In this document: positions 1 to 7,800 of the stretch, piece by piece
Layout of the letters: each line of letters starts with the position of its first letter
Numbering within the stretch: position 1 is the stretch's first letter
DNA from: JABDLF01 sp041609715
GTDB taxonomy: Bacteria > Pseudomonadota > Gammaproteobacteria > Steroidobacterales > JABDLF01
Length of the DNA stretch: 14,831 nucleotides
Assembly: GCA_041609715.1 (NCBI GenBank)
Contig: JBFIQI010000053.1
Span: 1 to 14,831 of the forward strand
Direction: 5' to 3'
Program-made: the position numbers and the translations under genes
The notes under the pieces: generated by a model
What the model was told of the DNA's origin: nothing
Seen by the model: only the letters and a program-made list of their open reading frames with translations
The model's database searches: none

Positions 1-326
1 AATTTCTCAAGATGCTGCGGCGAGATGCGGGGCGCATCCACCCGGATGCACACCCCGTCCAGATTGGCAACGCTGGTCAGGGGCAGCTGGGCTATATCGG
101 CAGCGTCGGCGAAGCGGTGAAAGGGTGCATCAATATAGGTGCCGGTGTTCGCCACCATGTTGATACGACCGATATGAAACCGGGTACCGGGAGCGTAATG
201 GGCTTGTGAATCGCTGCGGCTCATGTGGCTCTCGATCCGGGGTACCGGCAAACCGGGGTAGGTTTGCATGCCATCTTCTATGGCATGGGAAAGGTCTATC
301 AGGACCTCGGTTTCAACAGGCTTCAT
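1..326 (-). CDS. Cyclase-family protein (kynurenine formamidase-like), N-terminal part
   Basis: Reading the minus strand from the ATG at 326-324 gives 108 codons without a stop, and the frame runs off the left edge. Residues 10-33 contain LIDLSHAIEDGMQTYPGLPV, the usual opening of the cyclase family (PF04199), which includes kynurenine formamidases and isatin hydrolases. The family metal-binding signature, typically HxGTHxDxPxH, appears here as NTGTYIDAPFHRF: the Asp and final His are kept, while the first His is Asn and the second is Tyr. A weak ribosome site, AAAGG, precedes the ATG. Family members are metal-dependent hydrolases of amides or lactam-like rings; the substrate here cannot be told. 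The C-terminal half lies outside the window. Confidence 0.85.
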   Translation of the reverse strand, partial: MKPVETEVLIDLSHAIEDGMQTYPGLPVPRIESHMSRSDSQAHYAPGTRFHIGRINMVANTGTYIDAPFHRFADAADIAQLPLTSVANLDGVCIRVDAPRISPQHLEK

Positions 327-364
327 GGCATTGCCTTTGTGACATTATTGTTAAATAACAGAAC

Positions 365-394
365 ATTATGTAAACTTTTTAACTGTTTTGTGAA
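365..394 (-). promoter_or_regulatory. Sigma70-type promoter for the cyclase-family gene
   Basis: On the minus strand, TTCACA (394-389) is followed by an 18-base spacer and CATAAT (370-365), each five of six matches to consensus. The start would fall near 358, giving a leader of about 32 bases before the ATG at 326. The region is clearly more AT-rich than its surroundings. Confidence 0.6.
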
Positions 395-529
395 CCACAT
401 CACGCATCCGGGGAGCCGGGTCAGGACCTGGGTCACAGACTTGGGTCGGCAGGCGGCATAGCTTAGATCACGGGGCAGCATCCATGCACCCACAGCCACT
501 TGCAAGCGGAATTCCGCTGGGAGGCCGAA

Positions 530-838
530 ATGAAAGCCCTTGTTGTACTGAGCGCTGCGTTGCTCGGCGCTTGCGCCGGGACCCATCCCCTCGCCTCCCA
601 TAGTCCGGACCAGGCCCGGCCTGCTGATGAAGCGAATCCGGCCCTGTTGCTGGTCAGTCTGTCTGACGGCCAGCTGGTTCTCCAGCACATCGACGTGGAC
701 GCCGATGTCTGCATGAAAAACAATGACGGACCCGAGACCCGCTGCTTCAAGCGCGGCGCCCCCATTTACGACGCCGATTCTTCAACTATCGTCGCTTATC
801 AACTTGAGTCGCGTGAACTCAGTCTGCACGGGAAGTAA
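530..838 (+). CDS. Small putative lipoprotein, function unknown
   Basis: This gene encodes 102 residues from the ATG at 530, preceded by GGGAGG at 519-524. An upstream in-frame TTG at 500 would put extra charged residues in front of the signal peptide, so 530 is preferred. The N terminus, MKALVVLSAALLGAC, is a classical lipoprotein signal with lipobox LGAC and the lipidated Cys at residue 15. Ala at +2 would not retain it in the inner membrane, so the outer membrane is likely. The mature part is short and polar, with two cysteines in VCMKNNDGPETRCF that might form a disulfide. I do not recognise the family. It runs into the NlpC/P60 gene and may be co-transcribed with it. Confidence 0.75.
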   Translation: MKALVVLSAALLGACAGTHPLASHSPDQARPADEANPALLLVSLSDGQLVLQHIDVDADVCMKNNDGPETRCFKRGAPIYDADSSTIVAYQLESRELSLHGK

Positions 839-1376
839 CCACGGCCCGAATCGGGCCTCACGGTCCACAGCAGCGGGCGTCGTTACGCTCGCCAGCCTGT
901 TGGCCATGGGCGCTTGCTCCTGGGCGCCCCCCGAAGCTGATCGGGAATCCAGGCAGCTCGTGGTCCGATCGGCTCCCGAAGGATTCGACCCCGTCCCCCA
1001 GTCGTTGCGTGATGACGTCCTGTCAACCGCCAGGCAGATGATCGGGGTGAACTATCGCTTTGGCGGCGCGTCACCCGACACGGGATTCGATTGCAGCGGT
1101 CTCATTTACTACGCCCACCGCGCTCAGGGAATCAGTCTGCCCCGCACGGCCAGTGCCCAGTATGAATTTGCGCACCCCGTGACCAGGAATGATATGCGCC
1201 CGGGTGACCTGATGTTTTTCCGCACCAGTGGCAAGCGGATTTCTCATGTAGGTTTTTACCTCGGTCCGGGCAGGTTCCTGCATGCACCCGGCACCGGTAA
1301 GAAAGTTTCGGTAGCGGATTATCGCAATTCATACTGGCGCAGCCGTTTTGCCGGCGCCGGTCGTATTAACTACTGA
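813..1376 (+). CDS. NlpC/P60-family cell-wall peptidase, putative lipoprotein
   Basis: Residues 68-183 form an NlpC/P60 domain: catalytic Cys94 in FDCSGL, His145 in ISHVGFYLG and His157 in FLHAP, the order expected of a papain-like D,L-endopeptidase that cuts peptidoglycan stem peptides (E. coli MepS and NlpC are family members). A hydrophobic stretch ends in the lipobox-like LAMGAC, so lipidation at Cys35 is likely. The start is uncertain. The frame is open back to an ATG at 723, but no ATG lies close to the signal sequence. GTG 813 gives a 34-residue signal peptide and TTG 804 is the alternative. Any of these overlaps the upstream lipoprotein gene, which suggests translational coupling. The stop at 1374-1376 faces the fabH stop eight bases away. 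Confidence 0.85.
   Translation: MNSVCTGSNHGPNRASRSTAAGVVTLASLLAMGACSWAPPEADRESRQLVVRSAPEGFDPVPQSLRDDVLSTARQMIGVNYRFGGASPDTGFDCSGLIYYAHRAQGISLPRTASAQYEFAHPVTRNDMRPGDLMFFRTSGKRISHVGFYLGPGRFLHAPGTGKKVSVADYRNSYWRSRFAGAGRINY
843..857. other. Short GC-rich inverted repeat just after the lipoprotein stop codon
   Basis: GGCCCGA (843-849) and TCGGGCC (851-857) are perfect inverted arms around one base. As RNA this would be a GGCCC/GGGCC stem with a GAATC loop. It begins five bases after the TAA at 836-838 and lies within the N-terminal coding part of the next gene. There is no T tract, so it is not a standard intrinsic terminator. Confidence 0.5.
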
Positions 1377-1384
1377 TTACCTGA

Positions 1385-2350
1385 TCAGTATCGGACCAGC
1401 GCGGATCCCCAGGTAAAACCGCCGCCAAATGCCTCCAGCAGTAAAATATCGCCGCGCTTGATACGACCGTCCCTTACGGCCACATCCAGCGCCATGGGTA
1501 CGGAAGCCGCCGAGGTATTGCCATGATCCTGGACCGTCATGATGACCCGATCCATATCCATGCTCAGTTTGCGGGCGGTGGCCTGAATAATTCGCGTATT
1601 GGCCTGGTGCGGTACCAGCCAGTCGATGTCGCTCTTGTCGAGCCCGGACGCTTCCAGAGTCTCTTCCACGATTCGGCCCAGCGTATTGACGGCCACCTTG
1701 AAAACTTCGTTGCCTTTCATCTGGATAAAGTCGCGTCCGCCAGCCATCGCTTCGAAGTTTTTTGAAACTCCGGAGGGAAAATAAAGCAGGTCCTTGTACT
1801 TACCATCTGCATGCAGGTGGGTCGACATGATCCCCGCCTCCTCCGCGGGCTGGAGAATGACGGCTCCGGCCCCGTCACCGAATAAAACGCAGGTCTGACG
1901 ATCACTCCAGTCCACCATGCGGCTTATCGTCTCTGCGCCGATAACCAGCGCGCATTTCGACGATCCTGTCTTGACGAATTTGTCGGCCACACCCAATGCG
2001 TAGATAAAGCCGGTACACGCCGCCTCCAGACTGAAAGCGGGACATTCATGAATGCCAAGACGCGCCTGCAGCAGGCACCCGATATTGGGAAAAATCTGGT
2101 CCGGCGTGGTCGTGCCTACGACAATGAGGTCTATATCTTCCGGTCCAACCCCGGCTGCCTGCATGGCCTCCCTGGCGGCATGCTCGCAAAGATCACTGGT
2201 GGTTTCCTTTTCGCCGGCGATATGACGACGTTCGATTCCTGTGCGAGTGCGAATCCACTCGTCGGTGGTATCGACCATTTTTTCAAGATCGGCATTTGTG
2301 AGAATTTTTTCCGGCAGGAATCTGCCCGTGCCGGCAATTCGTGAATACAT
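1385..2350 (-). CDS. fabH: Beta-ketoacyl-ACP synthase III
   Basis: The product is 321 residues (E. coli FabH has 317). It starts MYSRIAGTGRFLPEK at the ATG 2350-2348, preceded by GGGG. It catalyses the first condensation of type II fatty acid synthesis, acetyl-CoA with malonyl-ACP, in the cytosol. The catalytic triad is present: Cys112 in EAACTGF, His248 in VPHQANTR and Asn278 in DHGNTSAAS; the glycine-rich end GGGFTWGSALVRY is typical. The frame is open upstream to 2503, but the extra 51 residues are not FabH-like. In E. coli fabH follows plsX in one operon. Here plsX lies about 7.4 kb away behind a signalling operon on the other strand, and fabD does not follow, so fabH appears to be a stand-alone unit with its own promoter. 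Confidence 0.96.
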   Translation of the reverse strand: MYSRIAGTGRFLPEKILTNADLEKMVDTTDEWIRTRTGIERRHIAGEKETTSDLCEHAAREAMQAAGVGPEDIDLIVVGTTTPDQIFPNIGCLLQARLGIHECPAFSLEAACTGFIYALGVADKFVKTGSSKCALVIGAETISRMVDWSDRQTCVLFGDGAGAVILQPAEEAGIMSTHLHADGKYKDLLYFPSGVSKNFEAMAGGRDFIQMKGNEVFKVAVNTLGRIVEETLEASGLDKSDIDWLVPHQANTRIIQATARKLSMDMDRVIMTVQDHGNTSAASVPMALDVAVRDGRIKRGDILLLEAFGGGFTWGSALVRY

Positions 2351-2471
2351 GATCTGCCCCAAATCAACGTCTTTTTTTAACGGCGCTCTTACACCGCAGC
2401 GCATGCCGGCACCCTGAAGACGCCATGATTGCGTACTTCGCTGCATGCTCTGCAAGCATAATTGGTGCAGA

Positions 2472-2499
2472 AGTATACCGGCAGAGCTTGCCGCAACAA
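2472..2499 (-). promoter_or_regulatory. Candidate fabH promoter
   Basis: On the minus strand, TTGTTG (2499-2494), a 16-base spacer and TATACT (2477-2472) form a plausible sigma70 promoter, giving a leader of about 115 bases before the fabH start. The -10 is good and the -35 matches only its TTG. Confidence 0.4.
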
Positions 2500-2833
2500 G
2501 CATTCACAGCCGGTAAAAGTCACACAGGGGTCAAAAGTGACCAGCCCCGCCGCGCCAGCGGGGCCAGTCAGGGGGGCAGATAGTTTCCTTCCTCGTGCGC
2601 GGTTGGGGAGCCGAAACTGCCGCACCTGGCGGCTCGCAATTCCTGTTCAGAAACACCTTTCCACCAGCAATTGCAGCAGTGTTTCTTGCTCGTTTTGCGC
2701 AATTCCCGCGCACAGGCAGAAGTGTGGGTGCTTTGTGCACCAGTGGCTATGGGGGAAAACACCCAGATGTGCGTAGGGGTTTTCACTCAAAAGCCGGCAG
2801 TTTTTTTGCCCAGCAACGGAAAAATTCCGACTT

Positions 2834-2890
2834 TGATCACAATTTAAACAATCTGGTCACAAAATTGCCCAACAATCATTATAATTGTGA
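2834..2890 (+). promoter_or_regulatory. Operon promoter with repeated TCACAATT sites
   Basis: A perfect TATAAT lies at 2880-2885, with GTCACA (2856-2861) 18 bases upstream as a four-of-six -35. The start would be near 2892, about 80 bases before the first gene. TGATCACAATT at 2834-2844 recurs as TGGTCACAAAATT at 2854-2866, exactly 20 bases on, and as the inverted copy AATTGTGA at 2883-2890, which overlaps the -10. This looks like an operator set; the regulator is unknown. Confidence 0.5.
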
Positions 2891-2971
2891 GCATCCGAAA
2901 AGATGGTTGGAATCGCTGCCGAAATTCAGCGACATCCAGGCACAGTTGGCACTCCCGGGAGGCGTGCGCGC

Positions 2972-3802
2972 ATGAAAACTTTCCGAGCAATCATATTGGC
3001 CACCGTTCTGCTAGCGCCGGCAAGCTGGGCCACTGGAATCGTGGGTGCCCAGGTTTCCGGCAACAAGCTGACTGCAATGATCGAGTTACCGGGCAGTATC
3101 AGTGCCGATATCAGCGTCGAGTTCGAAAACGCGGTGGGCCTGACACCGGCAGGGCTGGGACTCTCGGCAGAGCTGATCGATCCGATGGACACCAGTGTCC
3201 TAAACCGCCTTCCCGATCCGGGCGCCGCCTCTATCCCGGCCGCTTTTCCGGTACGGCTGCACATCGAACCGCCTGCAAGCGGCGGTTTGAGCTTCAGCGG
3301 TGTGGTTGAAATTTCCCTGCACACCCACAATCTGCATTACACAGCCGGCACACCTCTGCGCATGTTCGCCGCTCACGCCGGCGGCAATTTCCGCGACATA
3401 ACCCATGTCACCGCCAGCGGCAGTTATCGCGCCGGCGGCAGCAAGGGCGACTTCTCGGAATTCATTATCGTCGCCGACCTGCGTTTACCGGGCGCGGTAA
3501 TCGACGGCAAATACAGTGATCTGGATTCGCTGTTACAGGCTTCTGCAAGCCATATGTCCGGCGCGACTTACTCGAGCCTGCAGTTTTACCTGGATGCATC
3601 ACGTACTGCTTACGCGAGTGGTGATCTCGTCGGCGCCATCAAGGACATGGACGCTTTTGCCAGGGAGGTCTTGCTGAATAGCGGCAATGACATCCCTGAT
3701 GTATGGCGTTCTTCCCGGGATATCGACAATACAGCCGGTAAGCTAAGGGCGCATTCTGCATCGCTGCGCTACAGCCTGACCCTTGCCAGCAACAATCTCT
3801 GA
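2972..3802 (+). CDS. Exported protein of unknown function, first gene of the signalling operon
   Basis: The product is 276 residues from the ATG at 2972, preceded by GGGAGG nine bases upstream. An in-frame ATG at 2903 would only add residues ahead of the signal peptide. MKTFRAIILATVLLAPASWA is a clear Sec signal, with cleavage likely after Ala20 and no lipobox Cys, so a periplasmic or secreted protein is expected. Residues 25-175 look beta-rich, with a segment IEPPASGGLSFSGVVEISLH. Residues 176-275 look helical, and the stretch around YLDASRTAYASGDLVGAIKD resembles the short helical repeats of FIMAH-type domains, though only weakly. I cannot name the family. The FHA-GAF gene follows after 21 bases. 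Since the downstream kinase has a large predicted periplasmic region, this protein could be its ligand or partner, which is inference. Confidence 0.8.
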   Translation: MKTFRAIILATVLLAPASWATGIVGAQVSGNKLTAMIELPGSISADISVEFENAVGLTPAGLGLSAELIDPMDTSVLNRLPDPGAASIPAAFPVRLHIEPPASGGLSFSGVVEISLHTHNLHYTAGTPLRMFAAHAGGNFRDITHVTASGSYRAGGSKGDFSEFIIVADLRLPGAVIDGKYSDLDSLLQASASHMSGATYSSLQFYLDASRTAYASGDLVGAIKDMDAFAREVLLNSGNDIPDVWRSSRDIDNTAGKLRAHSASLRYSLTLASNNL

Positions 3803-3807
3803 ACAAA

Positions 3808-3832
3808 GCCGGGACTTCGCAGAATGCCCGGC
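3808..3832 (+). promoter_or_regulatory. Hairpin enclosing the start codon of the FHA-GAF gene
   Basis: GCCGGG (3808-3813) and CCCGGC (3827-3832) are perfect inverted arms. The 13-base loop contains the ATG at 3824-3826, and the left arm includes the only ribosome-site-like bases (CCGGGA). The left arm starts six bases after the upstream stop codon (3800-3802), so a ribosome finishing that gene would open the hairpin. Confidence 0.45.
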
Positions 3833-4843
3833 AGGCTGACCGTTCACCTATCGAACCTGCCTGCCCGCCGCCTGTATGTTGAAGAAGGCGAGGCATATAT
3901 CATAGGCCGCGGCGCGGATTGCGATCTCCAAATCAACCACCCTCAGTTGTCCCGACAGCACGCGCGCCTGAGCTGGCAGAACGAAGCCTGGCATTTTGAA
4001 GATCTTGGCAGTAAGAACGGGCTGGTTGTCAACGGCCGTGCAATACAGAAAGCCCAGATCCGCAATGACGACTGGATACAGTTCGGTGATGTCGTAGCAC
4101 GCTTCGAGTCCATCAGCACTGAAAACCGGCGACGGGAAGATGAAATTAATCGACGCCGCTGGGAGACCTCGCTGGAATTGCGCCGGCAACTCGATCCTGC
4201 CGCCGGCCTCGAGCGTTTGCTCCACCAGGTTCTGCGTTCCGTCCTGAATCTTTCCGGTACCGAACGCGGCTTCGTCATGCTGACCACGGATACCGGTGAT
4301 CTGGAAATCAAGAGTTACTCGGGGGTCGCCCCCGACGATTTCGACCAATACGCCTTTTCAGGCAGCGTCGGCGCCGTGGAACTCGCCCTTGATTCAGGCG
4401 AACTGGTGGTTTCCTGCGACGCCATGACTGACGTGCAGCTCGGGGACCGTCCAAGCGTAACTCTTGGTTCGATCCGTGCGTTGGTTTGTATTCCCCTGGT
4501 GATTCTCAACAAAACCACCGGAATTCTGTACGCCGACAGTCGCGAACCGGGCAAGGTATTTACCGAACTGGATGTGGAGATCCTGCAGGGCCTCGCCAAT
4601 CATGCCGCCATGGCCATTGCGGTAGCGCGGATACGTGATGAAATCGCAGGGCTCGGCCAGGCCCTGCCGGATGTAGACCTGAGCGAGGCCAAACCCGACC
4701 CATCCCAGCTGCAGGCATGGGCCGACAAACTTCCTGGATTCGAACCGGACACCAGCACCGAATCGGACAACGATGTCCGTGCCGGTGTAACATGGAGCGA
4801 TCTTAAATCCGCCCATGCTTTGAAGTCCGGTCCGGATACATGA
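3824..4843 (+). CDS. FHA-GAF domain protein, predicted phosphothreonine reader
   Basis: The product is 339 residues with no signal peptide or membrane segment. Residues 5-95 form an FHA domain with its peptide-binding residues: Gly28-Arg29 in IIGRGADCDL, Ser43-Arg44 and His46 in LSRQHARL, and Asn65-Gly66 in DLGSKNGLVVNG. FHA domains bind phosphothreonine peptides, so the Ser/Thr kinase encoded next is the obvious source. A charged helix (about 100-122) leads into a GAF domain at about 124-270 (GTERGFVMLTTDTGDLEI through GILYADSREPG), a fold that binds small molecules or pairs proteins. Residues 280-339 look disordered. It probably links kinase state to the histidine kinase, which lacks a sensor domain; that is inference. 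Its TGA overlaps the kinase ATG as ATGA. Confidence 0.9.
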   Translation: MPGRLTVHLSNLPARRLYVEEGEAYIIGRGADCDLQINHPQLSRQHARLSWQNEAWHFEDLGSKNGLVVNGRAIQKAQIRNDDWIQFGDVVARFESISTENRRREDEINRRRWETSLELRRQLDPAAGLERLLHQVLRSVLNLSGTERGFVMLTTDTGDLEIKSYSGVAPDDFDQYAFSGSVGAVELALDSGELVVSCDAMTDVQLGDRPSVTLGSIRALVCIPLVILNKTTGILYADSREPGKVFTELDVEILQGLANHAAMAIAVARIRDEIAGLGQALPDVDLSEAKPDPSQLQAWADKLPGFEPDTSTESDNDVRAGVTWSDLKSAHALKSGPDT

Positions 4844-7800
4844 GCGAAAAACCGCGCACACCTGATAACGACGTAACCCAAACCAGTACTGGCAAAACAC
4901 ATCTGCTCGCCGAGGGCCGCGTGCTCGCCGGTCGTTATCGAATTGGCGATGTGCTGGGCCTCGGCGGCATGGGCATGGTTTATCGCGCCCGCGACGAAAC
5001 CCTGAACATCGACGTCGCGCTGAAGGTTTTGCGCGACGATCTCAATGCAGAGGCCGATACCCGCACCCTGGAACGCTTCCAGCAGGAACTGGTGCTGGCG
5101 CGACAGGTTTCACATCGCAACGTCGTACGCATCCACGACATCGGTCGGGACGGCGAGGTCTATTTCCTGACCATGGATCTCGTTGAGGGTCGCTCGCTCA
5201 AAGATATCCTCGAGGAACAAGGCACGCTGTCAGTGGCCCGGGCATTGGACATTACGCGTCAGCTGGCGCTGGGACTCGCCGCGGCTCACGACATGGGTGT
5301 GGTACACCGCGATCTGAAACCGGCCAACATTTTGGTCGACAAAGACAATACGCCATATATCACCGATTTCGGGGTTGCCCGATCCGCAGCCAACAAGGGC
5401 CTTACCCGTACCGGTCACATCGTGGGTACGCCCGATTACCTTTCTCCGGAACAGGCGCGTGGCGGCGAACTCGACGGGCGTTCGGACATCTACTCGCTCG
5501 GGCTGATTCTTTACGAGATGTTGAGCGGCCAGCTGCCCTTCTCCGGCGAGACCTTCCAGGAAGTTCTGGCTCAACGCACCATGGGCAAACCCAGAGACCT
5601 CGCCGAGATCGGCGTGGAAGTGCCGCCTGCGGTCAAGCGGATTATTGAACATTGCCTGGCGCGCGATCCCGGAGACCGTTACGACGACGCCCAGCAACTG
5701 GCGCAGGACCTTGGCGAGGGCCAGGCCACCCGGGTAATGCACAAGCGTCGTGGGCGACAGGCGCGGCATGCCTTGTTGGCGTTGTCGCTGGCCCTGCTGG
5801 TGGCGGGCGTCGCCGGGAGCGGATACTGGATCTTCAACAAGGCCCGGCCAGTATCGACATCTGGTGGCGACACGGCGCCAGCTGTCAGGACCGGGATCGT
5901 GATCATGCCCCTGGATGACGCTACGGGGCGCGATGATCTCAAATGGCTGCGCACCGGCCTGCCCGAGCTTGCTGCTGATCAGCTTGGCGAGAATCGGGCC
6001 CTGCAGCTGGTGGACCCCAACCGCGTGCTGCAGACTTTGGCGGATCTCAACATGATGGAGCGTCCGGGTACTGCCGCCGAGATGCGCCAGGCAGGTGAGC
6101 TGCTCGGTGCCCGGCAACTGGTGACCGGTACCATCCGCTCGGCAGGGCAAGCCATCCGCATCGACGCTCGCCTGACCTCGATCGACGCAGCGCCAGGTGG
6201 CAGCCAGTCGTTCAGTGTCGAGGTGGCCGGCGGGGAGCAGGTGTTTGAACTGGTGAGTCGATTCGCCGATGCCCTGCAGCAACAACTGGCGCTGCCGCCG
6301 AGCGCGGACCTGGACGAGGCACGTTTATCCACCTCGGAAAGCGCATTGCGTGCCTATACCGAAGGCACACGCCAGCTTTATCTGGGCAGCAGCGTTGAAG
6401 CGGCTCCATTGCTGGAACTGGCAGTGGACATGGATCCTGAATTTGCAGCTGCCTGGCTGCGGTTGTCCGAAGCCTACGAGATGCTTGGATTTGGCGACAA
6501 ATCTGTGCAGGCGATTCAGAATGCAAGCAACTTGCTGGCCGACAGCAGCTCGCGCACCGCTTTGGAGGCGCGGGCCCGGGAAGCCATCTTGACGGGAGAT
6601 CTGGAGCGCGCACAAACGGCGCTGGCGACCCTGGTTGAACGTTTCCCCGGCGACAGCGAGGCGCGGGTGGCACTTGCCCTGGCGCACGAAGACGAGGGCG
6701 AGCTGGAGCAGGCCATGAAGGTTTTGGAAAAAGTCCTCGCGGAAGATCCCAATCATCCACGCGCCTGGTACCTGATGGGCAAGTACGCCATTCTGACGGG
6801 CGACATGCAGTCGGCAATAGACGACTACCTGGTACGCGCACTGGTGATCCAGAACCGGCTGGGCAATCAACAGGGACGAGCCGACGCGCTCAACGCCATG
6901 GGCGTTGCCTATTTCCGTCTCGGACAACTCCAGCAGGCTGAAGACCATTATCGGCAGGCAGCGGAGATTCGCAGTCGTATCGGTGACCAGCGCGGAGTCG
7001 CCTCATCGCGCAGTAATATCGCCCGCATCCTGGTCAGCCAGGGCAAATTTGAAGAAGCGCGCGCAGAGTTTGCCCAGGCCATGACCAGCCGTGAAGCGAT
7101 CGGTGATCGACCGGGGATCGCCGTCCTGCATAATGAAATCGGCCTGCTGGAAGAAAATCGCGGCCGCTACTCAGAAGCGCTCTCCAGCTACCGGCAGGCC
7201 CTGCAAATTCGTCGCCAGCTGGGCGACAAGCGAGCCCTGGCCGAAAGTTACAGTAATGTCGGCTTTGCATACTTTACGCTGGGCGAATACGACAATGCCT
7301 CTGTCTATTGGCAGCAGGCACTGGACACTGCTTTGGCCCTGGAAAACCAGGAGGACATCGTGCTGGCGCGTCAGAACATCGCGCTGCTCGATTTTGTCCG
7401 CGGGCGCTGGGACGCTTCGTTAAAAGGATTTGTGGAAACCCTGGAGGAAGCGCGCAACCTGGGCAACCCGCGCATCGCAGCCGTTTCCTACGGCAATCTC
7501 GGTCGGCTGGCCCTGTACCAGGGACGCTTTGTGGCTGCTGATCGTTCGCTGGCCGAGGCCATTGAAATTCTCGCCGGCCTCGGCGATGCCCGTGGTGAGG
7601 CGGAGTACCGTCTGTTCAAAGCGCAGCTCAGATTGGCGCTTAATCAGCCGCAAGCGGCGCATGCGGAACTCGAGGCCATCGCCGCAATCATAGGCGAGCG
7701 GGGTCATCGCGAGCAGCTTGCGAGGCTGCAATATTTGCGTGGCCAGCTGGCGGTTAAATCGGGCCAGCAAAATACCTTTGATAACATGTTCCAGGAGGCG

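Larger units (their letters stand above)
2351..2971. other. Long noncoding region between divergent fabH and the signalling operon
   Basis: About 620 bases without a convincing gene; the open frames crossing it have no family-like sequence and no clear ribosome sites. It holds the candidate fabH promoter, a GC hairpin (GCCCCGC 2544-2550 with GCGGGGC 2558-2564), a perfect 8-base inverted repeat (AGAAACAC 2649-2656 with GTGTTTCT 2679-2686) whose loop contains the palindrome GCAATTGC, and a smaller hairpin (GGTGC 2727-2731 with GCACC 2737-2741). Towards 2970 it becomes AT-rich and carries the promoter and repeated sites of the plus-strand operon. No known RNA family was recognised. Confidence 0.55.

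Noticed and set aside
1377..1390. Shared terminator between the convergent NlpC/P60 and fabH genes
   Set aside because: Only the small palindrome CTGATCAG is seen; there is no GC stem or T tract.
2351..2503. N-terminal extension of fabH by 51 residues
   Set aside because: The added sequence is not FabH-like, while the ATG at 2350 gives the family start MYSRIAGTGRFLP with a ribosome site.
2544..2564. GC hairpin as an intrinsic terminator
   Set aside because: No T tract on the plus strand and only a short T4 on the minus strand, and no upstream gene on either strand would need it.
2595..2975. Plus-strand open frame of 126 codons between fabH and the exported-protein gene
   Set aside because: Its protein resembles no family, is low in regular structure, crosses the predicted promoter and overlaps the start of the real gene.
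5230..6285. Long minus-strand open frame opposite the Ser/Thr kinase (351 codons)
   Set aside because: It lies antisense to conserved kinase motifs and has no recognisable domain or ribosome site.
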